DNA of 64,000 nucleotides from Aeromonas sp051657805. GTDB taxonomy: Bacteria > Pseudomonadota > Gammaproteobacteria > Enterobacterales > Aeromonadaceae. Shown here piece after piece: positions 23,607-32,471 of this stretch (positions within the stretch are counted from its first letter, which is position 1; the number at the start of each line of letters is the position of its first letter). The stretch is taken from contig NZ_JBOFLJ010000011.1 of NCBI RefSeq assembly GCF_051657805.1, forward strand, positions 1 to 64,000. Reading direction: 5' to 3'. The position numbers and the translations under genes are program-made. The notes below the pieces were generated by a model, which had not been told where the DNA came from, searched no databases, and saw only the letters and a program-made list of their open reading frames with translations.

Positions 23607-25190
23607 TTGGCCAAGGGTGACAAGCGGATTGTAACCACGGAGAATTGGTCTCTGGTTGCCAGGATGCGACTGGGGCTTGTCCTGCTTTTCCTGCCGGTGC
23701 TGATGCTGGGCAGTATCTACTATCTGCACATGGAACGCAGCCTGCAAAATGATTTGCGCCAGCGCCTGCTCGCCACCAATCAACAACTCCAGCACGGCTT
23801 CATCGAACCCTATCTCAACGAGCTTGAACGGGAATTCGGCCTGATCTACGAAGGTGTCAGGGTCAAGGACTTCAGCGGTCCCGACGTGCTGCACGGCGAG
23901 CGCTACCTGCAGGAGTGGGCCCTCTACAAGCAGATGATGGCGGACCTCATCTATGTCTACGTGGGTACCGCCAGCCGCAAGATCCTGATCTACCCAGACT
24001 GGCAGGCGGACGCCAATTTTGACCCCAGGGTACGCCCCTGGTATCAGCTGGCCAGCCAGCAGGTGGGCAAGACGGTCTGGACCGAGCCCTACTACGACTA
24101 CAGCAACGGCAACCTGGTGATCGCCCTAGCCCGCGCCCTGACCGACCAAAGCGGCGAGGTGAAGGGGGTGGTGGCCATCGATGTGGTGCTCGCCCCCTTC
24201 TCCGCCCAGCTCAACAAGCAGCCGGATGCCGGCTATCAGATGATCATCAACCAGTCCGGCAAGGTGCTGGCCTACCCGGATGCTAGCCAGCTGATGAAGG
24301 CCATGCTCCACCCCAGTTGGCTCTCCCGCTTCCAGCAGAACGAAGGCATCTTCCTGGACGAGGAGTCCCAGCAGTTCGTGGCCTATCGTCGCCTGCCCCA
24401 CTGGAACTGGGTGCTGATCAGCGTGCAGCCGGCGGCCAGCTTCCAGGCCGTGGTGACCCGGGCCTCTCTCAACGTGCTGGGGGTGGTGGTGCTGGCCAGC
24501 GTGCTCTATGCGCTGCTGGCGCTGTTCTGGTCCCGCAACTTCAGGCGCATGCTGAACGAGATCTCCGCCATGATCCGGGCCAGCCGGCTGCGGCCGGACG
24601 GGGTGCCTCAGGGGGGAATGCGCGAGCTCAGGCGGGTCTATGCCGAGCTGGCTGAGGTGAGCAAGGATTATCACGAGGTACGCCTGCAGGCCAACATGGA
24701 CAAGCTCACCGGTCTCTACAACCGGCGCTTCTTCGACGAGCGGCTGCACCACCTGCTGGCGGAGCAGCAGCCCTTCTGCCTGGCCATGCTGGATCTGGAC
24801 AACTTCAAGGGGGTCAACGATACCTATGGCCACCAGACCGGGGACGTGGTGCTCAGGCGGGTGGGCAAGCTGGGGGCCCAGCTGCTGGGGGACCATGGCT
24901 GGGTCTGCCGTTACGGCGGCGAGGAGCTGACCGTGTTGTTGATAAACCCGGATACCGGCTTCTGCCAGATGCTGCTCGAACAGTTTCGCATCGGCGTGGC
25001 CTCCCTCGAGTGGCGGGAGCCCGGGCTCAAGATCACCTTCAGCGGCGGGCTGGTGGCGAGCACACCGGGTCTGGATGCCAAGGCGCTGATGACCATAGTC
25101 GACATGGAGGTCTATCGGGCCAAGCGGGATGGCAAGAATCGCCTCTACCTCGGCAAGCCCATGGAGACCGCCTCCCTGGCGCTGCCCTGA
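23607..25190 (+). CDS. dCache-GGDEF diguanylate cyclase
   Basis: Membrane-anchored cyclase, 527 aa, making cyclic di-GMP. Two membrane spans (about 20-42 and 285-307) bracket a periplasmic dCache sensor (DPRVRPWYQLA, VWTEPYYDYSNGN, VKGVVAIDVVL). The GGDEF domain (about 365-515) starts DKLTGLYNRRFFDE and has the A-site RYGGEEL, an active GGEEF-type variant. No RxxD inhibitory site precedes it. The start is a TTG; an ATG 19 codons later (MRLGLVLLFLP) is possible, and neither has a good ribosome site. Confidence 0.9.
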   Translation: MAKGDKRIVTTENWSLVARMRLGLVLLFLPVLMLGSIYYLHMERSLQNDLRQRLLATNQQLQHGFIEPYLNELEREFGLIYEGVRVKDFSGPDVLHGERYLQEWALYKQMMADLIYVYVGTASRKILIYPDWQADANFDPRVRPWYQLASQQVGKTVWTEPYYDYSNGNLVIALARALTDQSGEVKGVVAIDVVLAPFSAQLNKQPDAGYQMIINQSGKVLAYPDASQLMKAMLHPSWLSRFQQNEGIFLDEESQQFVAYRRLPHWNWVLISVQPAASFQAVVTRASLNVLGVVVLASVLYALLALFWSRNFRRMLNEISAMIRASRLRPDGVPQGGMRELRRVYAELAEVSKDYHEVRLQANMDKLTGLYNRRFFDERLHHLLAEQQPFCLAMLDLDNFKGVNDTYGHQTGDVVLRRVGKLGAQLLGDHGWVCRYGGEELTVLLINPDTGFCQMLLEQFRIGVASLEWREPGLKITFSGGLVASTPGLDAKALMTIVDMEVYRAKRDGKNRLYLGKPMETASLALP

Positions 25191-25205
25191 CGGGGAGGCC
25201 ACAGC

Positions 25206-25229
25206 AAAAGAGCCCGGACGGGCTCTTTT
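25206..25229. terminator. Bidirectional terminator, GGDEF gene / HAD gene
   Basis: AAAAGAGCCC-GGAC-GGGCTCTTTT, a perfect stem with T/A tracts on both sides. On the minus strand it ends the organophosphorus-type operon. Confidence 0.9.
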
Positions 25230-25232
25230 CGA

Positions 25233-25892
25233 TCAGACCGCCAGTTGCCAGTGCAGCAAGGGCCAGTGCAGCTCCTCGGCGACCTGGCGCAGGCCGGGGG
25301 CCGGGTTGACCGCGTGGGGATGGGCCACCGCCCGCAGCAGCGGCAGATCGTTGTGGGAGTCGCTGTAGCCGTGGCTCTCCCGCCAGACATGAGCTTCCCC
25401 GCCAAACAGCTGGTTGACGCGGGCCACCTTGCCCTCCCGAAAACTCAGGGTGCCCCGGGTCTGGCCGGTGAGCCTGCCCTCCTCCTCATCCAACAGGATG
25501 GCGACGCAGTGATCCATCCCCAGCATGCGGGCCATGGGGGCCACCAGGTGCTCGCCGGAGGCGGAGATCAGCACCAGGACGTCACCCCGTTGCCGATGCC
25601 ACTCGATGCGGGCCAGCCCCTCCGGATAGAGGCGCTGGCGCAGGGTCTGCTCGGCGAAGTGCTGGCACAGGGTATCGAGCCAGGCCCTGGGCTTGCCCGC
25701 CAGGGGTTGCAGGGTAAAGGCCATGTACTGGTGCATGTCCATCTTGCCCTGATGGTAGAGGGACATCATGGCCTGCTCCTCGGCCACCATGGTGGCCGGG
25801 GCCAGCTCCTCGGCCACCATGTACTCCAGCCAGAGGCTGGCGGAGTCCCCGGCGATCAGGGTCTCGTCCAAATCAAACAGTGCCAGTGCCAT
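25233..25892 (-). CDS. HAD-IB family phosphatase
   Basis: A 219-aa cytosolic phosphatase of the SerB-like HAD-IB class. Motif I is DLDETL near the N-terminus (nucleophile D), motif II ISASGEHL, a Lys in FREGKVARVN, and motif III GYSDSHNDLPLL. The start MALALFD follows AAGGAG. It lies 65 bp after the ABC ATPase gene on the same strand with no terminator between, so it is probably the last gene of that operon and could release phosphate from the imported compound. A phosphoserine- or histidinol-phosphate-like substrate cannot be excluded. Confidence 0.86.
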   Translation of the reverse strand: MALALFDLDETLIAGDSASLWLEYMVAEELAPATMVAEEQAMMSLYHQGKMDMHQYMAFTLQPLAGKPRAWLDTLCQHFAEQTLRQRLYPEGLARIEWHRQRGDVLVLISASGEHLVAPMARMLGMDHCVAILLDEEEGRLTGQTRGTLSFREGKVARVNQLFGGEAHVWRESHGYSDSHNDLPLLRAVAHPHAVNPAPGLRQVAEELHWPLLHWQLAV

Positions 25893-25957
25893 GTCCGCTC
25901 CTTGCAATGGGTGCCGCCACCTGAGTGCCGGATGAAAAAAGAATAGGATTCATGGCC

Positions 25958-26965
25958 TTATGCTACCTCACACAGCTGATCCCGGGCTACCGCCAGGGTG
26001 ACTCCCGTGCCCACCGGCAGCAGTTCCCGGGCCGAGCGGTTGAGGGCATCCACCGTCAGCAGGCCCGCCGCGCACTCCACCTGGTAGCGGATGACGTTGC
26101 CGAGCAACTGTTGCTGGCGAATGATGCCGGGCAGGCTGGGATCCAGGCATGAGCTCCCGGCCGGCAGCAGGCTGATGGCCTCGGGGCGCAGGGCCAGCCG
26201 GGCGTGGTGGCTGGCTCCCAGCAGCGTGCTGGCCTGTTCGGGTGCCAGCAGGTTGTAGTGGCCGATGAAGCCCGCCACGAAGGCGCTGGCGGGCTGGGTA
26301 TAGATCTGCTCCGGGCTGCCGCTCTGCACTATCCGCCCCCTGTCCATCAGGAAGACCCGATCCGACAGGGTCAGTGCCTCCTCCTGATCGTGGGTGACGA
26401 ACAAGGTGGTCAGCTCGAGCCGCTGCTGGATGGCGCGGATCTGCTGGCGCAGGCTGCGGCGGATGCGGGCATCGAGCGCCGACAAGGGTTCGTCCAGCAA
26501 GAGGATCCTGGGGCGCACGACGAGGGCGCGGGCCAGGGCGACCCGCTGGCGCTGACCACCGGAGAGCTCGCTCGGGTAGCGCTTCGCGAGCTCCGCGAGC
26601 TCCACCAGTTCGAGGGCCTCCCGCACGCTGGCGGCCAGCTCACGCCCCGGCTGGGGCTTCATCTTGAGGCCGAAGGCCACGTTGTCCCACACCGTCATAT
26701 TGGGGAACAGGGCATAGCTCTGGAACACCATGCCGATGCCCCGCTGCTGGGGGGGCTGAAAGGTGATCTCCTCCCCCATGACCCGGATCTGGCCGCCGTC
26801 CACCTGGGTGAGGCCGGCCAGGGCCCGCAGCAGGGTGGACTTGCCACAGCCGGAGGGGCCGAGCAGGGTCACCAGCTCCCCCTTGCGGATGCCAAATTCG
26901 ATCCCCTCGAATACCCGGGTCTCTCCGTATGACTTTTGTAACTGATTGACTTCTAAATGAAACAT
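25958..26965 (-). CDS. ABC transporter ATPase (organophosphorus-type importer)
   Basis: A 335-aa ATPase of the spermidine/Fe/phosphonate importer class. Walker A is GPSGCGKSTLL (about 36-46), the Q-loop FQSYALFPNMTVWDNV, the signature LSGGQRQRVALARAL, Walker B ILLLDEPLSALD and the switch histidine VTHDQEEA. A C-terminal TOBE-like domain (about 235-335) follows, RLALRPEAISLLPAG. It lies 6 bp after the second permease gene and energises the importer encoded upstream. Confidence 0.93.
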   Translation of the reverse strand: MFHLEVNQLQKSYGETRVFEGIEFGIRKGELVTLLGPSGCGKSTLLRALAGLTQVDGGQIRVMGEEITFQPPQQRGIGMVFQSYALFPNMTVWDNVAFGLKMKPQPGRELAASVREALELVELAELAKRYPSELSGGQRQRVALARALVVRPRILLLDEPLSALDARIRRSLRQQIRAIQQRLELTTLFVTHDQEEALTLSDRVFLMDRGRIVQSGSPEQIYTQPASAFVAGFIGHYNLLAPEQASTLLGASHHARLALRPEAISLLPAGSSCLDPSLPGIIRQQQLLGNVIRYQVECAAGLLTVDALNRSARELLPVGTGVTLAVARDQLCEVA

Positions 26966-26971
26966 GGCTTG

Positions 26972-27748
26972 TCACCGATGGAATCTGTTGGCCGCCCAGG
27001 TGAGCAGCAGGGTCAGCAGGAAGTAGCTCATCACCAGGGCGCTGGTGAAGTGGCCCGAGGTGGCGCGCATGTTGTAGAGGTAGACCTGCAGCGTCTCGTA
27101 GCGGGTGCCCACCAGCATGTTGGCGAACACGAACTCCCCGAGCAGGAAGGATAGCGACAGAAACAGCGCCGCCAGCAGCCCCTTGCGCAGGCAGGGGATC
27201 ACCACCAGCAGGAAGGCGCGGCCGCTGCTCGCCCCCAGCAGGTGGGCGGCATCCATCAGATCCTTGAGCGGCACTCCCTGCAGGCTGTTGGCCAGCGCCC
27301 GGTACATGAAGGGCAGCACCACGGTGAACCAGGTGCCCACCAGGATCCACGGCGTGCCGATGAGGGGCAGGGGGCCGTCCGCGTAGATCTGCAACAGCCC
27401 CACCGAGGAGACCACGGGCGGCACCGCGAAGGGCAGCAGGATCAGCAGATTCATCCAGGGATCCAGCTTCGGGAAGTAGTAGGCCACCACCAGCACGGTG
27501 GGCACCAGCACCAGCGTCCCCAGCAGCAGGGTCGCGAAGCAGACCAGCAGGCTGCGGCCAAACGCCGCAAGGAAGCGGGGATCCCCCCACAGCTTGAGAT
27601 ACCAGTCGAGGGTGAAGCCGTCCGGCAGCAGGGTGGCGCCCCAGCGGGTGGAGATGGAGTAGAGGAAGGTGGCCAGCAGCGGCAGCAGCAGGGTCGCCAC
27701 CAGGGCGGTCAGCACCCAGCGTGGCCAGCGTGGTGTCAGGTCATGCAT
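26972..27748 (-). CDS. ABC transporter permease 2
   Basis: A 258-aa inner-membrane permease with six hydrophobic spans. The EAA-type cytoplasmic loop is seen as LMDAAHLLGASSGRAFLLVVIP. The reading frame overlaps the first permease by 8 bp, so translation is coupled. It forms the heterodimeric channel with permease 1. Confidence 0.9.
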   Translation of the reverse strand: MHDLTPRWPRWVLTALVATLLLPLLATFLYSISTRWGATLLPDGFTLDWYLKLWGDPRFLAAFGRSLLVCFATLLLGTLVLVPTVLVVAYYFPKLDPWMNLLILLPFAVPPVVSSVGLLQIYADGPLPLIGTPWILVGTWFTVVLPFMYRALANSLQGVPLKDLMDAAHLLGASSGRAFLLVVIPCLRKGLLAALFLSLSFLLGEFVFANMLVGTRYETLQVYLYNMRATSGHFTSALVMSYFLLTLLLTWAANRFHR

Positions 27749-28637
27749 GGGGGTTCCCCTTGTTCACATAGCTCTTTTTCAGCAGCCACTGGTTGGCAGC
27801 CGTGACCACCCCCAGCAGCACCATCAGGATCACCGCCAGCGCCGCCGCCAGGTTCGGCTCGAGGAAGATGTCGCCGGAGACCAGGCTGGCCACTCTGATG
27901 GTCACCAGGTTGAAGTTGCCGGTGGTGAGGGCGTAGGCGGAGGCATAGGCCCCCACCGCGTTGGCAAACAGAATGATCAGGGTGCCGAGCAGGGCCGGGG
28001 TGAGCACGGGCAGCGCCACGTGCCACACATATTGGCGCTTGCTGGCGCCGAGCAGGGCGGCGGCCTGGGGCCAGTCATCCTGCAGCGCATCAAACGCCGG
28101 GTAGAGCAGCAAGAGGGCCAGCGGGATCTGGAAATAGGTGTAGATGAGGATGAGGCCGCTGCCGGAGTAGAGGTTGAAACCGTCGATCCAGCCCCAGGAT
28201 TTGAGCAGCAGGGTGATGGAGCCATTGATGCCGAGCACGATGATGAAGGCGAAGGCCAGCGGCACCCCGCTGAAGTTGCCTGTCATGGTGACAAACGCCA
28301 GCAGCAGGCGCTTGACCCCCTCACCGCTGTGGCGCAGGGCGGCTGCCCCCAGGGTGCCGATGGTGAGCCCCGCCAGACTGGCGATGCCGGCGATGCGCAA
28401 CGAGTTGCCAAAGGATTGCAGGTAGAAGGGGGAGCTCAGGATCTCCCGGTAATACCCCAGGCCCCAGCCGTCCGGGGTCTGCAGGCTGCCCACCAGCACC
28501 CATATCATGGGGGCGAGCTGGAACAGTATCATCAGCAGGGCGAAGGGCAGCAGCACCAGGGCGGGCAGCCAGTGACGGCGGGCGCGGCCCTGACGCGCGC
28601 CTTGCGCTGTCAGGGTGTCAGTGGCGGCGGGCATCAT
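27741..28637 (-). CDS. ABC transporter permease 1
   Basis: A 298-aa inner-membrane permease, first of the pair. The start MMPAATDTLTAQG is set by GGGAGGTG six bases earlier and overlaps the stop of the preceding phosphatase-like gene as TGATG. A long upstream in-frame extension is rejected because it lies inside that gene. The EAA-loop-like motif is WPQAAALLGASKRQYVWHVALP. Six spans are predicted. Confidence 0.9.
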   Translation of the reverse strand: MMPAATDTLTAQGARQGRARRHWLPALVLLPFALLMILFQLAPMIWVLVGSLQTPDGWGLGYYREILSSPFYLQSFGNSLRIAGIASLAGLTIGTLGAAALRHSGEGVKRLLLAFVTMTGNFSGVPLAFAFIIVLGINGSITLLLKSWGWIDGFNLYSGSGLILIYTYFQIPLALLLLYPAFDALQDDWPQAAALLGASKRQYVWHVALPVLTPALLGTLIILFANAVGAYASAYALTTGNFNLVTIRVASLVSGDIFLEPNLAAALAVILMVLLGVVTAANQWLLKKSYVNKGNPHA

Positions 28638-29470
28638 CAGTGCACCTCCCGCTGGTGGCTGCTCTTGAGCAACTGAGGGCCGCTCGGCTTGTCGTGAGGG
28701 ATGCCGAGCAGGTCCGCCATCAGGGCGCAGAGCTGGGTCTGCTGCAGAGCAGGCCCTGCCGGCCACTGGGGGACCAAGGCCTCCCCAAACAGCCAGAGCG
28801 GCACCTGGCGCTCCTCGGGCAAGGTGCCGCCGTGGCTGCGATCCTCGTTCATGCCGTGATCCGAGGTGATCAGCACCTGATACCCCTCGCCGAGCCACTG
28901 GGGCAGCAGGTCGGCCAGCAGGCTGTCCATACGCCGCGCCTGGTTGCGGTACTGGGGGGAGTCGAGACCGAACTGGTGACCCGCGTCGTCCACCCCCATG
29001 GGATGGATCAGCAGGAAGTCTGGATCGTACTGGGTTCGCAGCCATTCGCCGTCCAGCAGCAGGTGGCTGTCGGGGTAACGGTCGTCCCAGTAGAAACAGC
29101 CGTGCTGGATCGGCAATTGCTCGTCATGGGTGAAGCGATCCCGAAGCCCCTGCCAGGGGCTTCGGTTGTAGAGATCGCTCACCCAGTGATAGGCCGCGGC
29201 GGCGGTGGTTTTGCCCGCGGCGCGGGCGAGATGGAAGATGGAGTCGTGCCGGCTGAGGCGGCTGACGCCGTTGTGACCTATGCCGCTCGCCACGGGCGGC
29301 ACGCCGGTCAGTATGCATTCGTAGAGTGGCCGTGAGAGGGAGGGCAGGGCGCAGGTCAGGGTCGTGTAGAGCCCGCGCTCCGCCTCCACCATGCCAGCGA
29401 GGTAGCCCATGCAGTGGGCTACCTCGGCAGACAGGCCATCCACAAGTACCACTATCACCTTGTGTTGCAC
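28637..29470 (-). CDS. Cytosolic alkaline-phosphatase-superfamily enzyme
   Basis: A 277-aa member of the alkaline phosphatase/nucleotide pyrophosphatase superfamily without a signal peptide. Metal and nucleophile features are D11 (VVLVDGLS), nucleophile region PSLSRP with S46 in the usual Thr/Ser place, MGVDDAGHQFG, ITSDHGMNED and SHGGT. The start is GTG after AAGGACAGCCT. Located between the binding protein and the permeases, it probably cleaves the imported phosphonate, phosphodiester or phosphoester inside the cell. Related phosphonoacetate hydrolase is one possibility; the substrate is not determined. Confidence 0.87.
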   Translation of the reverse strand: MQHKVIVVLVDGLSAEVAHCMGYLAGMVEAERGLYTTLTCALPSLSRPLYECILTGVPPVASGIGHNGVSRLSRHDSIFHLARAAGKTTAAAAYHWVSDLYNRSPWQGLRDRFTHDEQLPIQHGCFYWDDRYPDSHLLLDGEWLRTQYDPDFLLIHPMGVDDAGHQFGLDSPQYRNQARRMDSLLADLLPQWLGEGYQVLITSDHGMNEDRSHGGTLPEERQVPLWLFGEALVPQWPAGPALQQTQLCALMADLLGIPHDKPSGPQLLKSSHQREVH

Positions 29471-29479
29471 AGGCTGTCC

Positions 29480-30529
29480 TTACTGCATGTTGATCATGAC
29501 GGTTTCTTGCCACTGGCGCGGCAGGGCCTTGGAGCTCTGCTCCCAGGCGGCGTGATCCTGCACCGGTTTGGCGTTGGCGTATTGCTCCGCCGGCAGCAGC
29601 TTGGCCTTGACGTCATCCGGCAGGGCGACGTTGCTGCGGATGGGGCGGGCATAGCCACGGGCCAGGTTGATTTGACCGGCGTCCGAGAGGATATATTCCC
29701 GCGCCAGCTTGGCGGCGTTGGGGTTCTTGGCCCACTTGTTGATGATGGTGGTGTAACCGGCGATGACGGAGCCGTCGCTCGGGATCACCACGGCAAACTT
29801 GTTGGGGTCGATCTGATCGCGGTAGTTGAGGGCGTTGAAGTCCCACAGCACACCCACTTCCACCTCGCCCTTCTCGATGTTGGCTATGGTGGGGTCGTTC
29901 AGGGACAGGCGGCCCTGCTTGGCCAGCTTGCCGAACAGCTCCAGCGCTGGCTTGAGGTCATTCTCGCTTCCGCCGGTGGCATAGGCCGCCGCCAGCACAC
30001 CGTTGTTGGCCTGGGAGGCGACACCGACGTCACCCAGGGTCACCTTGTAGTCACCGCCCAGCAGAGATTGCCAGCTGGTGGGGGCGGCCTTGACCAGATC
30101 CTTGTTGATCAGGAAGGCGATGGTGCCGGTATAGGCCAGCATCCAGTGGCCGTCCGCGTCCTTGGCCCAGTTCGGAATGTCCGCCCAGGTGGAGGGCTTG
30201 TAGGGCTGGGTGACTCCTTGCTTGACCGCGACCGGGCCGAAGGCGCCGCCCACGTCGCCGATGTCGGCGGTGGCATTGGCCTTCTCGGCGGCAAACTTGG
30301 CGATCTCCTGGGCCGAGCTCATGTCGGTGTCCTGGTGCTTGATGCCATAGACGCTGCCGATCTGCTGCCAGGTGTCCTTCCAGTTCGCCCAGCTGTCGGG
30401 CATGCCGATGCTGTTGAGCTGGCCTTCGCCGCGGGCGGCCTTCTCCAGATCCGCGATGTTGTCGGCCGCGAACAGTGGCTGACTGATGGCCGCCATGGCC
30501 AGTGCACTTGCGATCAAGGTTTTCATCAT
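29480..30529 (-). CDS. Periplasmic binding protein of the organophosphorus-type importer
   Basis: A 349-aa type-2 periplasmic binding protein with a Sec signal (about 1-21, ending PLFAADN). Mature features are IGMPDSWANWKDTWQQ, ADIGDVGGAFGPVAVKQGV, AYTGTIAFLINKDLV and GYARPIRSNVALPD. It resembles the iron/polyamine/2-aminoethylphosphonate group of binding proteins. First gene of the operon, divergent from a GntR/UTRA regulator. The ligand is unknown, and an organic phosphorus compound is inferred from the two hydrolase genes in the operon. Confidence 0.88.
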   Translation of the reverse strand: MMKTLIASALAMAAISQPLFAADNIADLEKAARGEGQLNSIGMPDSWANWKDTWQQIGSVYGIKHQDTDMSSAQEIAKFAAEKANATADIGDVGGAFGPVAVKQGVTQPYKPSTWADIPNWAKDADGHWMLAYTGTIAFLINKDLVKAAPTSWQSLLGGDYKVTLGDVGVASQANNGVLAAAYATGGSENDLKPALELFGKLAKQGRLSLNDPTIANIEKGEVEVGVLWDFNALNYRDQIDPNKFAVVIPSDGSVIAGYTTIINKWAKNPNAAKLAREYILSDAGQINLARGYARPIRSNVALPDDVKAKLLPAEQYANAKPVQDHAAWEQSSKALPRQWQETVMINMQ

Positions 30530-30751
30530 CCCATCCCTCTGGACTAGGTCAGTTAAGGTTCGAGAGGGATGCTAGAGCGCAAATATGACGGTGGCGGGGC
30601 GTTTCCATGGCAGTTTGATGACAATGGGCGCCAAGGGGCCGTGGCCACCGGGGAGCCGAAACAGTCTGCATGGCAGGCGTGCGTTGTCACCGCCTTGTCA
30701 TCCTGCCGGGGTACAACTCTGGGCCAAGGGCGGCTGGTCTATGCCAGCCCA

Positions 30752-31585
30752 ATGACCGACAGGGACGTGACAGTGAGAGAGCCGCGATTGAGCGAGCAGC
30801 CAAGGGCTTATGGCCGCAGCCCTTCCAAGAGTGAACAGATTTGCCAGACCCTGCGCCGCTATATCGGCAGCGGCCAGCTGGGGGCGGGGCAACAGCTGCC
30901 CGCCGAGCGGGCCCTGAGCGAGCGCTTCGCCACCACCCGCATCACCGTCAAGGAGGCGCTCTCCAGCCTGGAGGCAGATGGCCTCATCTACAGAGCCGAG
31001 CGCCGTGGCTGGTTCGTGGCGCCGCCGAGGCTCACCTATGATCCAGCCATCCACACCCACTTCCACCAGTGGATCGGCGAGCAGCAGCGGGTGGCCGAGA
31101 CCCGGGTGTTGGCCCACGGTGGCGCCCTGGCCAGCAGCGAGCTGTGCCGCTGGATGGGAGTGGCCCCCTTCACGCCGCTCTACGAGATCCGCCGCCAGCG
31201 CCTCATCGACGGTCGCCCCGTGCTGCACGTCAGCCACCATCTGCTGGCGAACCGCTTCCCCGATATCGCGAGCGCCCCCCTGGCGAGCTCCCTCACCGAG
31301 CTCTACCGGCATCGCTATGGCATAGGCCAGGGGGGGGCGAAGCTCGAGATCACCCCCTCGGCGGCGCGGGGGGCCATCGCCCAGGCCCTCAACCTGGCGG
31401 AAGGGAGCGCTGTGCTGCGGCTGGTGCGGGTCAACTATGACGAGAAGGGGGGGCTGGTGGATTGCGATATCGAGCACTGGCGGCCGGATGCCATCCGCAT
31501 CTGCCTGGATACCCGGGTCCTGGTGCCGCCACCGGACATGAGCAGGCCCCCGTTGGCAGAGCGCTCGGGAGCTGTGGGAGGGTGA
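30752..31585 (+). CDS. GntR/HutC-family (UTRA) regulator
   Basis: A 277-aa regulator. Winged HTH at about 25-90 (LGAGQQLPAERALSERFATT, ITVKEALSSLEADGLIYR), then a UTRA effector domain (about 110-255) with the pattern LYEIRRQRLIDGRPVLHVSHHLL and the terminal acidic DCDIEHWRPDAIRI. Divergent from the importer operon, so it probably represses it until the ligand binds. PhnF and PhnR belong to the same class. The start is uncertain: ATG at MTDRDV is used; a GTG five codons later is possible. Confidence 0.87.
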   Translation: MTDRDVTVREPRLSEQPRAYGRSPSKSEQICQTLRRYIGSGQLGAGQQLPAERALSERFATTRITVKEALSSLEADGLIYRAERRGWFVAPPRLTYDPAIHTHFHQWIGEQQRVAETRVLAHGGALASSELCRWMGVAPFTPLYEIRRQRLIDGRPVLHVSHHLLANRFPDIASAPLASSLTELYRHRYGIGQGGAKLEITPSAARGAIAQALNLAEGSAVLRLVRVNYDEKGGLVDCDIEHWRPDAIRICLDTRVLVPPPDMSRPPLAERSGAVGG

Positions 31586-31654
31586 GGAGGGAAAGAAGGG
31601 AGCAGTATCGGCGAGCTTGCTTGTCGAGGGCCTGGCCCATGCCAGCGTGAAAGA

Positions 31655-31682
31655 AGGATCCTGCCACCGGTGGCAGGATCCT
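31655..31682 (-). terminator. Perfect 28-bp palindrome, probable terminator
   Basis: A perfect palindrome (14-bp arms AGGATCCTGCCACC) with no spacer. On the minus strand it is followed by TTCTTTC, which fits a terminator for the XRE-type gene. The GntR gene on the + side gains little from it. Confidence 0.6.
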
Positions 31683-31706
31683 GATCCGAAGAGGGATCCC
31701 GGCGGA

Positions 31707-32471
31707 TCAGTTGTCGATATTGGGGATCAGGTCGTCGAAGCTCTGGTAGCCGCAGTCGGCGAGCTGCAGGGACATGGTGTAGGTCTTGCTGTCCTCCCGC
31801 TGGCCGATGGCGGGGCGGTTCAGCTTGAGCTCCTGATGCCAGTACTCCTTCATGCGATCGATCAGGGCCATGGCCTCGCTCTCGTTCAGGTGCAGCTGGC
31901 ACAGGGCCATGTAGTTGTTGGACTTGTGCATGTTCTCCACCAGATAGTCTCCCAGCACCGACATGGCCTGACGTGCCTGCTGGCGGGCGAAACGGCTGTG
32001 CTGCTCGAAGCTGATGCGCTCGCTGATGAGGAAGTGGTAGCTGTTGTCGATGCCGAGCTGCAGTATGCCGAGCCGTTCCAGCTTGCGCAGATAGAGGTAG
32101 CAGGAGGCATCGGTGAGACCGTAATCCCGCTTCAGATCCACCAGGGCCTTGTCGCGCCAGAAGATGTTGGCGAGGAAGGCGTAGAGGCCGGGCTCCTTGT
32201 GGAATGCCTCGTCCTGCTCCTGAGTGAAGACGGCGCGTCGGCTCTGGGCGTCCTGGGTCTTGTCCAGCAGCTCCTCGAACGACAGGCCCACCAGGTGGCA
32301 GATCTCCAGCAGGGTATCGAACGGCAGGGAGGGCTTGTTCATCATCCGCTTGATGGTGGCGATGGAGACGCCCATGGCCTCCGCCAGGGTCTGGTAGCGG
32401 ATCCCCTTGTCGGTGAGGGTCTTCTTCAGGGTGTCGAGAATGTGATTGGCCAGGGTCTGGCTATAGGTCAT
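31707..32471 (-). CDS. XRE-type transcriptional regulator
   Basis: A 254-aa protein with an N-terminal Cro/C1-type HTH (about 18-70, YQTLAEAMGVSIATIKRMMN, PFDTLLEICHLVGLSFEEL). The remainder (about 85-254) is helical, with a winged-helix-like stretch DLKRDYGLTDASCYLYLRKLERLGIL. Its target is unknown. The gene stands alone with a long AT-rich upstream region. Confidence 0.8.
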   Translation of the reverse strand: MTYSQTLANHILDTLKKTLTDKGIRYQTLAEAMGVSIATIKRMMNKPSLPFDTLLEICHLVGLSFEELLDKTQDAQSRRAVFTQEQDEAFHKEPGLYAFLANIFWRDKALVDLKRDYGLTDASCYLYLRKLERLGILQLGIDNSYHFLISERISFEQHSRFARQQARQAMSVLGDYLVENMHKSNNYMALCQLHLNESEAMALIDRMKEYWHQELKLNRPAIGQREDSKTYTMSLQLADCGYQSFDDLIPNIDN

